Shown: positions 23,778-31,842, numbered from the stretch's first letter. The stretch is DNA of 64,000 nucleotides from Catenulispora acidiphila DSM 44928 (GCF_000024025.1 NC_013131.1:10396229-10460228), one strand, 5' to 3'. The notes: a model not told the origin generated them from the sequence alone. Translations and numbers: made by a program.

Positions 23778-24767
23778 TCAGACCGACAGCAGGCGGTGAG
23801 CCTCGTGCTTCCGCGTCGTCACCTCGGACGAGGTCAGCACCCGATGTGCCCGAACCACATCGGTCTTCGCGGGCGCGTAGTGGTCCAGGTACTCACCGAT
23901 CGCCTGAACTCCGGCCCACCGGGTTCCCCGGATGTTCGCGTTCGTAGGGGCGTACTCGAACAGGCGGCGCAGGTGCCCCATCCGCTTGGCGTCGTTGCTC
24001 TTGGTGCGCGGTCCGGCGTTCGGCTCCAGCGGCCACAGTTCGTGACACACCTTCTCGAACTCGGCGAGTGTCAGCGTTTCGTTGATCATCCGCTCGGCGG
24101 CCTTCTCGAACTCCTCGACGTACTTGAACATCAAGCCCAGCGCCTTACGGGCCTCGGCGATCTTCTTCTTGGCGCTCTCGGTGTGGCGGATCGAGAAGGA
24201 GGACCGGGCGCGATCGAGCGCAAGGGACTGAGTGTTGGCACAGACGATCCGGATCGGCGTGACGATCAGCTTGTACGCCCCGGTCCCGTCGTGCGAGTTC
24301 AGGCCGGAGATGTACAAGTCGAGCCGATCGGTACCCGCGACCGTCATCGTCTCGGGCAGCCGCATGGTGACGAACACCTGTCGGCCTTCGCGCAGAGATC
24401 CGGCGGTCTCAAAGTGCGCGCCGGAAGCATCCACCAGCGTGTTCATGATCTGGCAGTTCTCTTCGTTCTGAACCGGGGTGTAGTCCGATCCGACGATGCC
24501 GAGATAGTCAGTACGCCGGGTCTTCGGGTTGGTCCGGACCGTCATGAACCTGTCCGGGGAGTCCACGGTAGTGACACCGTGCTCGGTGATCTCCTTGCCC
24601 GCTACGGGGATCTTGCGGACGTTCCATCCGTCCAGGAATGCCGTGGTCAGGGCCTCTTCAGCCGTCATCGCGTCGCGGGTGACGGTTCCGAGCCGGTGCC
24701 ATGCGTTCTCGCGAGCGCTGGCGAACGCGGTCGTACCGTCGCGGAACCGTTCCAACAGATGAGCCAT
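23778..24767 (-). CDS. DUF932 phage/plasmid-like protein (329 aa)
   Basis: The sequence matches the DUF932 family (phage/plasmid-like protein): ENAWHRLGTVTRDAMTAEEA near the start, YLGIVGSDYTPVQNEE, ETAGSLREGRQVFVTMRLP, LYISGLNSHDGTGAYKLIVT and RIVCANTQSLAL. Members occur on plasmids, phages and ICEs and have no proven role; some are suspected of replication or anti-restriction functions. It heads the second main operon of the element and shares its promoter type with ssb. Confidence 0.85.
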   Translation of the reverse strand: MAHLLERFRDGTTAFASARENAWHRLGTVTRDAMTAEEALTTAFLDGWNVRKIPVAGKEITEHGVTTVDSPDRFMTVRTNPKTRRTDYLGIVGSDYTPVQNEENCQIMNTLVDASGAHFETAGSLREGRQVFVTMRLPETMTVAGTDRLDLYISGLNSHDGTGAYKLIVTPIRIVCANTQSLALDRARSSFSIRHTESAKKKIAEARKALGLMFKYVEEFEKAAERMINETLTLAEFEKVCHELWPLEPNAGPRTKSNDAKRMGHLRRLFEYAPTNANIRGTRWAGVQAIGEYLDHYAPAKTDVVRAHRVLTSSEVTTRKHEAHRLLSV

Positions 24768-24805
24768 GTTCCGTGCTGCCTTCCTCTGGTCTATCTCTCC
24801 TGGGT

Positions 24806-24868
24806 TGTCGTCCGGGTTGCCGCCCTTCCGACAGCTCTTAATTTACTCTTCTGGAGTGCGGGAGTCAA
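24806..24868 (-). promoter_or_regulatory. Promoter and leader hairpin of the DUF932-parB operon
   Basis: On the minus strand -35 TTGACT (24863-24868), a 17-bp spacer and -10 TAAATT (24840-24845) precede the hairpin 24806-24833, with the same loop and stems as at 16585-16612. The box CCCAGGAGAG and ACCAGAGG lead into the ribosome site of the ATG at 24767. Confidence 0.75.
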
Positions 24869-24962
24869 CCGAAGGGCCAGGTCAGGCGTGGAATGAGATG
24901 TATTTGTGACCTTGCGAAGCTAAGCCTGACCACAGGTCAGAAGCCCCCGACCACTCCTCGCC

Positions 24963-25100
24963 GGCCCTTCCATAGCTGCCGCGGGGTCCGGGGCTGAGAG
25001 GTCGGCCGGGTCAAGGGTCGGCCGAAGGCCGATCGCGAAGCGACGCGCAGCGCCCTTGATGCGGCCGGCCGGCCCCGGAAACTGGGCAGCGGAAGGGCCA
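24963..25100. other. Multi-stem structured element upstream of the DUF932 promoter
   Basis: Outer GGCCCTTCC/GGAAGGGCC and GCTGCC/GGCAGC helices enclose TCCGGGGC/GCCCCGGA, GGTCGGCCG/CGGCCGGCC and GTCAAGGG/CCCTTGAT, with inner hairpins TCGGCCGAAGGCCGA, TCGCGAAGCGA and CGCGCAGCGC. It is the partner of 16755-16910 with compensating changes in the helices and about the same distance to the promoter. No gene is seen in 24768-25234. Confidence 0.6.
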
Positions 25101-25234
25101 AGAGAAGCCTCGTGGAAGCTTGAACTAGTCCACGCGGGAGCTCAGTCGTGGCCACGGGACTGGCGGACCTCCGCGACACGTGGCCCTTGCATGAGCCCCG
25201 AATCGTAGACGTATGCGCTGATGGCAGGGCCTGG

Positions 25235-26296
25235 CTACCACTGTGGTGGGAAGTCGATTCCTCCGCCAGCTCCGAACATAGAGATCGGGACCGTCGTCTC
25301 ATCGACGATCGACCAGTGGCTGCCGCTCACAACTCGATAGTCGATCTCCCGGGCCTGGCGTTGCCAACGCTCGAAATCCTCGTCGCTTTCAACCTGACGC
25401 CCAACGCGGCAGCTCATCAGCACAGCATCGAAGGCTCTTCCAATCGCCTCGGCAATAGGTGTCCCGCCGTCGACCGCGCTGAAGGTGAAGTGGACGCTCC
25501 CTGGATCGTCCGACACGAGATGAACCAGTGGCGCCCCGCCCCCTTGTAGCTGGCGCCAAAGCTTTTTGATCTCCAAGCTGTTCCGGCGGATGTAGAACGA
25601 GGCGTGCCAAAAGATGCCCTCTGCCCCGTCCAGATCGTCGGGGTAGGTCGCCCAGGGCCGACGGCTGACAGTGAGCTCGAAGCTGGTGTCATAGCGGGCT
25701 TCCGCGTGGTCGATGAGGCGTAGAGCTGTTGGATGCTGGCGTCGGAGCCAGCCTTGCGTAACTGGATCAGAGTGCTTATCAGGGTCAGGGCCTGAACGTC
25801 TGTTGTAGGAGGCGCACGCAATGAAGGCACCACGCTCAAGGTCGCGGAGAGTTTGCTCCAGCCGACCAAGGTCGTCCGAATGTGGCTTACGCATATGGCC
25901 GATCCGGTGACGGATCCTCATTAGCTCGTCCTGCCGGCCAGCCCAAGACCTAGGTTCCAGCAGCGCGTACCGAAGCTGATCATCATGCTCGGCAATGACC
26001 TTCAGCAGTTGGCTGTAGTCGAGGTAGGCAAGCGGGTTGTCGCTGTCTGCACTCGACATGTGCTGAAACTGTGCGTCCTGCCGTTGGCGTCCCGCAGAGG
26101 CTGCGACTGCCTTCTGCCATGCCGAGCCGTAGAGGCTGCGGAGCTCGACGTAGACCAGCTCGCGTAGCCACGTTTCGAGCTGCCACCACCTTGCGAAGAT
26201 GGCATACGTCTCCTCGGGCAGACTCGCGGACCGCGCGGCGTAGAACGCGCGCTCAGTCGCGGCGCTAAGCAGAGGCCGCTCCTCTTCAGCATCCAT
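25235..26296 (-). CDS. HEPN-domain-like defence protein (353 aa)
   Basis: The first 160 residues are helical and fit the Swt1-like/HEPN type: FARWWQLETWLRELVYVELR, YLDYSQLLKVIAEHDDQLRY, then R129-HRIG-H134, the R-x4-H signature of HEPN ribonucleases. The C-terminal half is alpha/beta without a motif that I know. It is divergent, with a 107-bp gap, from the AbiJ-NTD3/nuclease gene. A toxin or abortive-infection role is inferred from the HEPN motif and context. Confidence 0.6.
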   Translation of the reverse strand: MDAEEERPLLSAATERAFYAARSASLPEETYAIFARWWQLETWLRELVYVELRSLYGSAWQKAVAASAGRQRQDAQFQHMSSADSDNPLAYLDYSQLLKVIAEHDDQLRYALLEPRSWAGRQDELMRIRHRIGHMRKPHSDDLGRLEQTLRDLERGAFIACASYNRRSGPDPDKHSDPVTQGWLRRQHPTALRLIDHAEARYDTSFELTVSRRPWATYPDDLDGAEGIFWHASFYIRRNSLEIKKLWRQLQGGGAPLVHLVSDDPGSVHFTFSAVDGGTPIAEAIGRAFDAVLMSCRVGRQVESDEDFERWQRQAREIDYRVVSGSHWSIVDETTVPISMFGAGGGIDFPPQW

Positions 26297-26403
26297 GTAG
26301 CAACTATCAGGGCGAGCCGACCATCTTCGCAGCTCTTTTAGGCCGTGAACCCAAAGCCGTCGCCGACGTGGGCGATGTGGCCTGGCGGCGCTAGTCTCGA
26401 TGT

Positions 26404-27399
26404 GTGGTCACCGAGGTCAAGCCTGAAGCTCTACGCAGGGCTATCGCGGCTGAGATCGCTCAGATGAAGTCGTACGAGGTCCCTGACGAATGCGTGAGGC
26501 TCGGTCTCGCGGCAGGCAGCGAATCGGAGGCGTTTGAGGGCAAGTTCCGCTATGTCATGGCGAGGCTGCGGCATCTGGAACTGCCCCGCTTGCTAGCCAT
26601 CGCTCAGCGCTGCATCAATGATCACGACGTGCCAGAACTACAGGGACTAGTTGATCATTTCGGGCACCGCGGGGTGGACGGCGAATTCAAAAACTTGATC
26701 TTCGCGGCCGATGGTCCGAAACCAGAGCTCTTCTTCGTGGATGCCGTGAACAACGAGGTCGAGATCACGAAGAACGCTGAGCATTGTTTGATCTACACGA
26801 AACCCCTCACTGCGCAGGGGTTGACGTGGGCAGACCTAGTCGGCTGGTGGCGCGACAACTGCCCCCAGCTGAGGGATGCTGACGACGTGGTCGTTGGACA
26901 ACATCTCTACAAGCGGCTGTTCGCCTCTCTCGCGTCCGAGCCAGAGCAGATAGTCTTTCGGGCCTACTGCTCGCTCTACCGCCGTGCTGGGGGCTTCGAG
27001 TTGCCGGCGCTCGTGCCGCAGGTGTACCTCCACTACGACCCCATCGTGGCGTCCATGCGACGAGGGCCGCGCCCACGTGAGCGGCAGCGTATGGACTTTC
27101 TGCTCCTGCTGCCGCGTCGCGAGCGAATAGTCGTTGAGGTGGATGGCAAGCATCACTATGCCGATGGCAGCGGGGTGGCGAGCCCTGAACGCTACGCCAA
27201 GATGGTCGCGGAGGACCGGCGACTGCGCCTCGATGGTTACGAAGTGTTCCGCTTTGGTGGGTCAGAGTTCACGGATCCTAGCGTCGAAGAGTCCATCCTC
27301 TCCTTCTTTATTGAACTGCTTGACAAGCATGGTGTGCCAACTACGGCCGGTGTCTCCGAGACGGTGGACGTCACCAGCCGAACGATGCAAACGAAGTAG
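26404..27399 (+). CDS. AbiJ-NTD3-like protein with C-terminal PD-(D/E)XK nuclease (331 aa)
   Basis: The N-terminal 200 residues are helical with LRHLELPRLLAIAQRCINDH and FGHRGVDGEFKNLIFAADGP, resembling the AbiJ_NTD3 family. The C-terminal domain (about 228-310) has MDFLLLLP, IVVEVDGKHHYADG (E245, D247, K249) and EDRRLRLDGYEVFRFGGSEF, the arrangement of DUF559/MTES_1575-type restriction-endonuclease-fold nucleases. A -10 box TAGTCT (26392-26397) lies 6 nt before the GTG, so the mRNA is probably leaderless. A phage-defence nuclease is the best guess. Confidence 0.7.
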   Translation: MVTEVKPEALRRAIAAEIAQMKSYEVPDECVRLGLAAGSESEAFEGKFRYVMARLRHLELPRLLAIAQRCINDHDVPELQGLVDHFGHRGVDGEFKNLIFAADGPKPELFFVDAVNNEVEITKNAEHCLIYTKPLTAQGLTWADLVGWWRDNCPQLRDADDVVVGQHLYKRLFASLASEPEQIVFRAYCSLYRRAGGFELPALVPQVYLHYDPIVASMRRGPRPRERQRMDFLLLLPRRERIVVEVDGKHHYADGSGVASPERYAKMVAEDRRLRLDGYEVFRFGGSEFTDPSVEESILSFFIELLDKHGVPTTAGVSETVDVTSRTMQTK

Positions 27400-27471
27400 G
27401 TCGCCGCTGTTCGAAGTCAGGCACAGTGACCGGTGCTGGAGCAGCCTCGGTGGGTGCGGGTTGGGCCTGCG

Positions 27472-28092
27472 TTAGAGGCGCTTAGGGAGCTCGCTAAGCG
27501 ACTTCTCGAACGTCGCGTACCGTCGATCCAGAACGTAGACCCCAAGCCGGTACGGCCTGAAACCAAGCCGTTCCCACGAGCGTCCGATTGCCGCCATCGC
27601 CTCGCTGGTCGCCGGCTCAACGGCAACGCCGTCTTCGTCCCTCTGGGTATCGAGGGGGAAGGGGTACACCGTCACGATGTCGCACCCTGGGCCGATCATC
27701 TTGATTGCCATGCCCGTGAGGTACGTCCCCAAGCCGCGACCCCGGTACGGCTCATCGAGTTGGACGCTCTCGACGATGAGGTACGGACCGAACGGCATTT
27801 CGACTGGCGCTTCAGCATCATCGGCGAGAGCCAAGATGACTTCAGCGTGCCGGGACGCGTGACCGTCGAGTGCGTCGAGACTGTCGAAGACCCGGCCCAC
27901 CATCGCCTCATCAACCATCAGGAACTGCATGTGGCCGATTTGGATCGGCTCGGCGTCGGGCTCATCGCCGTCCTCCAACATGATCTGCACGAACCATCGC
28001 GGCGCCTCATCCGTGCGCTCGCCGTCGCACATCCCAAGGTGAAGCATGCTGCCAATGTCGAGACGGATGGCATACAGATCCACAGCCTTCAA
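27472..28092 (-). CDS. GNAT-like acetyltransferase (206 aa)
   Basis: Residues about 105-150 carry the GNAT core: YLIVESVQLDEPYRGRGLGT with the acetyl-CoA loop R-G-R-G-L-G, then LTGMAIKMIGPGCDIVTVYP and a WERLGFRPYRLGVYVLD end typical of motif B. The N-terminus is a beta-rich substrate part. Substrate unknown. It converges with the nuclease gene and is the last gene before the tRNA-Pro; it may be element cargo. Confidence 0.65.
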   Translation of the reverse strand: MKAVDLYAIRLDIGSMLHLGMCDGERTDEAPRWFVQIMLEDGDEPDAEPIQIGHMQFLMVDEAMVGRVFDSLDALDGHASRHAEVILALADDAEAPVEMPFGPYLIVESVQLDEPYRGRGLGTYLTGMAIKMIGPGCDIVTVYPFPLDTQRDEDGVAVEPATSEAMAAIGRSWERLGFRPYRLGVYVLDRRYATFEKSLSELPKRL

Positions 28093-28416
28093 AGCGGCCC
28101 TCCGCAGCTTCCGATCACTGGCCCGAGGCTCCCGAGCCTAGCTGCCCTCCGACCGCTAGCCAACGCCGCGCGTCGCGACATGACGACATCGAGTGACCCT
28201 GTGGCACAGAAGATCGAGATGATTTCGTTATAAACAGCGGTCTGATGTCCGCAGCGAGGCTGTCCAAATGTTCAAACGGCCAGGTCGAAGGTGTTCTCAA
28301 CAGCCTCAGGCTGTGTCAGCCTGGGTCCAGCCGTCCGTGCGGACATTTTGCGGACACGAAAGGCAAGAGGCCCGATCCCATCTCTGGAATCGAGCCTCTG
28401 ACCTGCACTTGCGTAG
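28093..28416. other. Non-coding end of the element next to tRNA-Pro
   Basis: No convincing gene is seen. The stretch has several GTCCGC/GCGGAC repeats (28248, 28331-28357, direct and inverted) that could be integrase or excisionase arm sites. A hairpin, GAGGCCCGAT with ATCGAGCCTC (about 28370-28400), lies just past the tRNA 3' end and may be its terminator. If the element integrated in the tRNA, its end would be the tRNA 3' part at 28417 onward. Confidence 0.4.
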
Positions 28417-28490
28417 TCGGGGTGACAGGATTTGAACCTGCGGCCTCTACGTCCCGAACGTAGCGCGCTACCAAGCTGCGCCACACCCCG
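28417..28490 (-). tRNA. tRNA-Pro (CGG)
   Basis: The minus strand reads a 7-bp acceptor stem CGGGGTG/CACCCCG, D-arm GGCGCAGCTTGGTAGCGC, anticodon arm CTACG-TTCGGGA-CGTAG with anticodon CGG, and T-arm GCAGGTTCAAATCCTGT, discriminator A. CCA is not encoded. The 3' half of the gene faces the accessory region, the usual orientation for integration of mobile elements. Confidence 0.95.
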
Positions 28491-28559
28491 ATCGTGCGTG
28501 GACAGTCTACCCAAAGCGGGGCTGGAAGCGAAAACGACTTAATCGGGCAGGTCAGGGGG

Positions 28560-29534
28560 TCAGGAGCGGGGGGTCAGGGTCAGGAGGGTGGCTTCGGGGG
28601 GGCAGCAGAAGCGGACTTGGGCGAAGCGGGAGGTGCCGCAGCCGGCTGAGACGTGGAGGTGGGATTCGGCGTAGGTGGACAGGCCGGCGGCTCGGCGGCG
28701 GTCGAGGTCGCAGTTGGTCACCAGGGCGCCGTAGAGGGGGAGGCGGAGTTGGCCGCCGTGGGTGTGGCCGGCGAGGATCAGCGGGAGGCCGTCGGCGGAC
28801 ATGGCGTCGAGGACGCGGCGGTAGGGGGCGTGGACGACGCCGATGGTCAGATCGGTGCCGGGCAGGGTGCGGGCGGCGCTGTGGGTGCCGGAGGTGGTGG
28901 CCGGGGCGGCGCCTTCTTCGGCGGTGGCGACGGCGAGGGGTGCTGAGGCGGCCGTGTAGTCGTCGCGGCGGATGTGGGGGTCGTCGACGCCGACCAGGCC
29001 GACCACCGGGCCCGCGGCGCCGGGCAGGGTGAGCCGGTCGGTGCGGTTGGTCAGGTCCAGCCAGCCGGCTTTGGCGAAGCCGTCGCGGAGCTTCTGCCAG
29101 TCGTTCATCGGGCCCTTGCCGCGGGTGCGCTTGCTCGGGTCGCCGCCGAGGAGGTACTTCGTGGGGTTCAGGGGCTTGGCCGCGAGGTAGTCGTTGGAGC
29201 CCATGACGAAGGCGCCGGGCAGCTCCATCAGCGGCTCCAGGGCGTCCAGGACCGAGCCGACGCCGTCCGGGTGGGACAGGTTGTCGCCGGTGTTGACCAC
29301 GAAGTCCGGCTGCAGGGCCGCCAGCGAGCGCAGCCAGCGGACCTTGCGGTACTGCTCGGGGATCATGTGGATGTCCGAGACCTGCAGGATCCGGAACGGG
29401 CGCACCCCGCGCGGGAGCACCGGGACCTCGTAGCGGCGCACCCGGAAGAGGTTGGGCTCCACCTTGTGCGCGTAGGTGAGCCCGGCTGCCGCCGCGCCGA
29501 CGAGGGACAGGGGGACTGTCACGAGCTTCCGCAT
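28560..29534 (-). CDS. Metallophosphoesterase (324 aa)
   Basis: The calcineurin-type motifs are all present: QVSDIHMIPE (DxH), VNTGDNLSH (GDN), VMGSNDYL (GNxD type) and LAGHTHGGQLRLP (GHTHGGQ). A signal-anchor helix starts the protein (VTVPLSLVGAAAAGLTYA). Family members are YkuE/UDP-2,3-diacylglucosamine-like hydrolases; the substrate is not known. ATG 29534 lies 7 nt after a GATAAT box and is preferred over ATG 29543. First backbone gene beyond the tRNA. Confidence 0.85.
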   Translation of the reverse strand: MRKLVTVPLSLVGAAAAGLTYAHKVEPNLFRVRRYEVPVLPRGVRPFRILQVSDIHMIPEQYRKVRWLRSLAALQPDFVVNTGDNLSHPDGVGSVLDALEPLMELPGAFVMGSNDYLAAKPLNPTKYLLGGDPSKRTRGKGPMNDWQKLRDGFAKAGWLDLTNRTDRLTLPGAAGPVVGLVGVDDPHIRRDDYTAASAPLAVATAEEGAAPATTSGTHSAARTLPGTDLTIGVVHAPYRRVLDAMSADGLPLILAGHTHGGQLRLPLYGALVTNCDLDRRRAAGLSTYAESHLHVSAGCGTSRFAQVRFCCPPEATLLTLTPRS

Positions 29535-29621
29535 GGCTTCCATTATCAGCCTCGGGGGAAATCTCGCGGCCGGACCGGGGGAGTTGATGACACACTGGCG
29601 TGGAAGCCAGAAGGGATGATC

Positions 29622-30074
29622 ATGACCGCGCTCAAGGAAACGCTCCGCACCGATCTCACCGCCGCCATGAAGGGCCGCGACGAGTTGGTGACCGCCACCC
29701 TGCGGATGGCGCTGACCGCCGTCGGCACCGAGGAGGTCGCCGGGAAGCAGGCGCGCGTACTGTCCGACGCCGAGGTCGTCCAGGTGCTCACGCGCGAGGC
29801 GAAGAAGCGCCGGGAGGCCGCGGAGGCGTTCGAGAACGGCGGCCGCCCCGAGCAGGCCGCGCGGGAGAAGGCTGAGGGCGAGGTCCTGGCCCGCTACCTG
29901 CCCGCCCAGCTGAGCGATGAGGAGCTGGCCGAGCTGGTCGCCGCCGCGATCGCCGAGACCGGCGCCGAGGGTCCCAAGGGCATGGGCCTGGTGATGAAGG
30001 CGCTGAACCCCAAGATCGCCGGACGCGCCGAGGGCGGCCGGGTCGCCGCCGCGGTGAAGTCCGCGCTGGCGTAA
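29622..30074 (+). CDS. GatB/YqeY-domain protein (150 aa)
   Basis: The short product is a stand-alone YqeY: MTALKETLRTDLTAAMKGRD, TREAKKRREAAEAFENGGRP, EVLARYLPAQLSDEELAELV and GPKGMGLVMKALNPKIAGRA. It resembles the tail domain of GatB that recognises tRNA; the free protein has no settled function. AAGGG sits 7 nt upstream of ATG 29622, which is why the overlapping ATG at 29616 is not chosen. Divergent from the phosphoesterase gene. Confidence 0.88.
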   Translation: MTALKETLRTDLTAAMKGRDELVTATLRMALTAVGTEEVAGKQARVLSDAEVVQVLTREAKKRREAAEAFENGGRPEQAAREKAEGEVLARYLPAQLSDEELAELVAAAIAETGAEGPKGMGLVMKALNPKIAGRAEGGRVAAAVKSALA

Positions 30075-30198
30075 GCGACTTCGGGCCGCGCGCTCCGTAC
30101 CGCAAGCCCGTCACGTTGGACGCGGCGTCGATCGCAAGGCACGTCGATCGACGCCGCTGCCATGGTCGCCTTCCGCGCTTTGGCCCTAGGGTTGATCC

Positions 30199-30978
30199 AT
30201 GGCGAATCCGCAGACCTTCACGGTCCGCTACCTCGGCGGCCCTTCGGCCCTGCTCGACTACGGCGGCGTCTCGATCCTCGTGGACCCGACCTTCGACCCG
30301 CCCGGCGACTACCCCATCGGCCAGCGGGTCCTGACCAAGACCGCCGGCGCCGCCCTGACCGCCGACGAGGTCGGTGCCGTGGACGTGGTGCTGCTCTCCC
30401 ACGACCAGCACCCTGACAACCTCGACCACGGCGGCCGCGACTACGTCGACACCGCCCGCACCGTCCTGAGCACGCGCTCAGCCGAGGAGCGCCTGGGCGG
30501 CGCGGTGCTGGGCCTGCCGAACTGGGTGAGCCAGGAGTTCGACCGCCCCGGCGGCGGCACCGCCCTGGTCACCGGGGTCCCGGCGCTGCACGGCCCGGAG
30601 GGCAGCGAGTCCGTGGTCGGCGAGGTCACCGGCTTCGTCCTGACCGGCGAGGACCTGCCGACCGTCTACATCAGCGGCGACAACGCCTCCCTGGACCGGG
30701 TCCGCGAGATCGCCGCCCGCTACGCCCCGGTCGAGGTGGCCCTGCTGTTCGCCGGCGGCGCCCGCACCCCGCTGCTGGACTTCGCCTACCTGACGCTGAC
30801 CAGCGCCGAGGCCGCCGAAGCCGCCGGGATCCTGCAGGCCGGCGCCGTGGTCCCGCTGCACTTCGAGCAGTGGGCGCACTTCAGCGAGGGCGGCGAGCAA
30901 CTTCAGCAGGCGTTCGCGGCGGCGGGCCTGAGCGAGCGGCTGCGGCTGCTCAAGCCGGGCGAGTCGACGGGGTTCTGA
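30199..30978 (+). CDS. MBL-fold metal-dependent hydrolase (259 aa)
   Basis: UlaG/YtnP-like metallo-beta-lactamase-fold pattern: YLGGPSALLDYGGVSILVDP, VLLSHDQHPDNLD (SHDxHxDNLD), later VPALHGP, VYISGDNAS and VVPLHFEQWAHF. Two metal ions are expected. The substrate is unknown. A TAGGGT -10 box at 30187-30192 lies 6 nt before the ATG, so the transcript is probably leaderless. Confidence 0.85.
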   Translation: MANPQTFTVRYLGGPSALLDYGGVSILVDPTFDPPGDYPIGQRVLTKTAGAALTADEVGAVDVVLLSHDQHPDNLDHGGRDYVDTARTVLSTRSAEERLGGAVLGLPNWVSQEFDRPGGGTALVTGVPALHGPEGSESVVGEVTGFVLTGEDLPTVYISGDNASLDRVREIAARYAPVEVALLFAGGARTPLLDFAYLTLTSAEAAEAAGILQAGAVVPLHFEQWAHFSEGGEQLQQAFAAAGLSERLRLLKPGESTGF

Positions 30979-31031
30979 GCCGGCCGGGGTTCCGAGCCGG
31001 CAGAGTTCCGAGCCGGCAGGGCTCCGAGCGC

Positions 31032-31730
31032 CTAAGCGACCGACGCGGTCTCGGGGACGGACGCCGGACCCGGGACCGGCCCGAACCTGTCCAGCAGCGG
31101 CACCCGGTACAGGTTCGGCGCGATCCAGACGTGCCACAGACCGAGCACGAAGACGATCGCCGAGCTGCTGACCAGGAAGGATCCGAGCACGTCCAGCGGG
31201 TAGTGCGCGCCAATGTAGAGCCGGCTGAAGGCCACCAGCAGCGTCCACAGCGTGGCGAGCACGACCGTCAGCCCGAACCACCGGGTCCGCGCCGCCAGCA
31301 GGCACACCGCGACGGCGAGCGAGAAGGCGAACGAGGTGTGCCCCGAGGGGAACGAGTTCGACCCGGTCTCCGGCGCCAGCGAGTACAGGACCGGCGGCCG
31401 GTGCCGGGCGACGATGATCTTCGCGATCTCCGAGCTGTTCCAGCCGACCGCGATCACCAGGAACGTGGCGCAGGCCTGCACCGGATTGCGCCGCCAGAGG
31501 AAGAACAGCGTGATCAGCACGATGATCGCCAGTCCCCCCACCGGCGAGGCGAGGTTCGCCAGATCCAGCATCGCGCGGTTCAGCCAGCCGGTCCGCAACT
31601 CCTGGATGTGCCCGTCCCACGACAGCTCCGTGCTCCGCGTCAGCGAGGTGTGCGCGGCGGTGAGACCGACGGCGAGCGCGGCGGCGAACAGCGCCACCGC
31701 GATCACCAACCAGTGGCGTACCTTCGGCAT
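31032..31730 (-). CDS. PAP2-family membrane phosphatase (232 aa)
   Basis: The three phosphatase motifs are seen: KIIVARHRP (KX6RP), NSFPSGHTSF (PSGH) and SRLYIGAHYPLDV (SRX5HX3D). About six hydrophobic helices surround them. Such enzymes act on phosphatidic acid or undecaprenyl pyrophosphate at the membrane; which one cannot be told. It is divergent from the blaI-like gene. Confidence 0.85.
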   Translation of the reverse strand: MPKVRHWLVIAVALFAAALAVGLTAAHTSLTRSTELSWDGHIQELRTGWLNRAMLDLANLASPVGGLAIIVLITLFFLWRRNPVQACATFLVIAVGWNSSEIAKIIVARHRPPVLYSLAPETGSNSFPSGHTSFAFSLAVAVCLLAARTRWFGLTVVLATLWTLLVAFSRLYIGAHYPLDVLGSFLVSSSAIVFVLGLWHVWIAPNLYRVPLLDRFGPVPGPASVPETASVA

Positions 31731-31823
31731 CGCGGATACTCCTACGATCGGGGGATGCAGTCCATGGGCTGTACGGGTGAGACTGGTGAACGCCCGGTGA
31801 ACGAGGCGTTCTCGTCCGAGAAT

Positions 31824-31842
31824 CTACTACAAGCTGTAGCAT
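31824..31842. promoter_or_regulatory. BlaI/MecI-type operator
   Basis: CTACTACAAGCTGTAGCAT holds the perfect inverted repeat CTACA-AGC-TGTAG (31827-31839), the TACA/TGTA pattern bound by BlaI/MecI repressors. It lies 53 bp upstream of the repressor gene, fitting autoregulation. Confidence 0.7.

Noticed and set aside
21646-23799. 717-codon plus-strand frame over the parB-like gene
   Set aside because: It is an antisense shadow; the minus strand shows an intact ParB domain, ribosome site and hairpin leader.
1-28416. Possible CRISPR array among the many repeats of the element
   Set aside because: Repeats are leader-bound, differ in their stems and have no regular spacer-repeat rhythm; no cas genes are present.
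28245-28463. 72-codon plus-strand frame running into the tRNA-Pro
   Set aside because: It reads antisense through the tRNA gene, which is clearly folded; this is a common spurious call.
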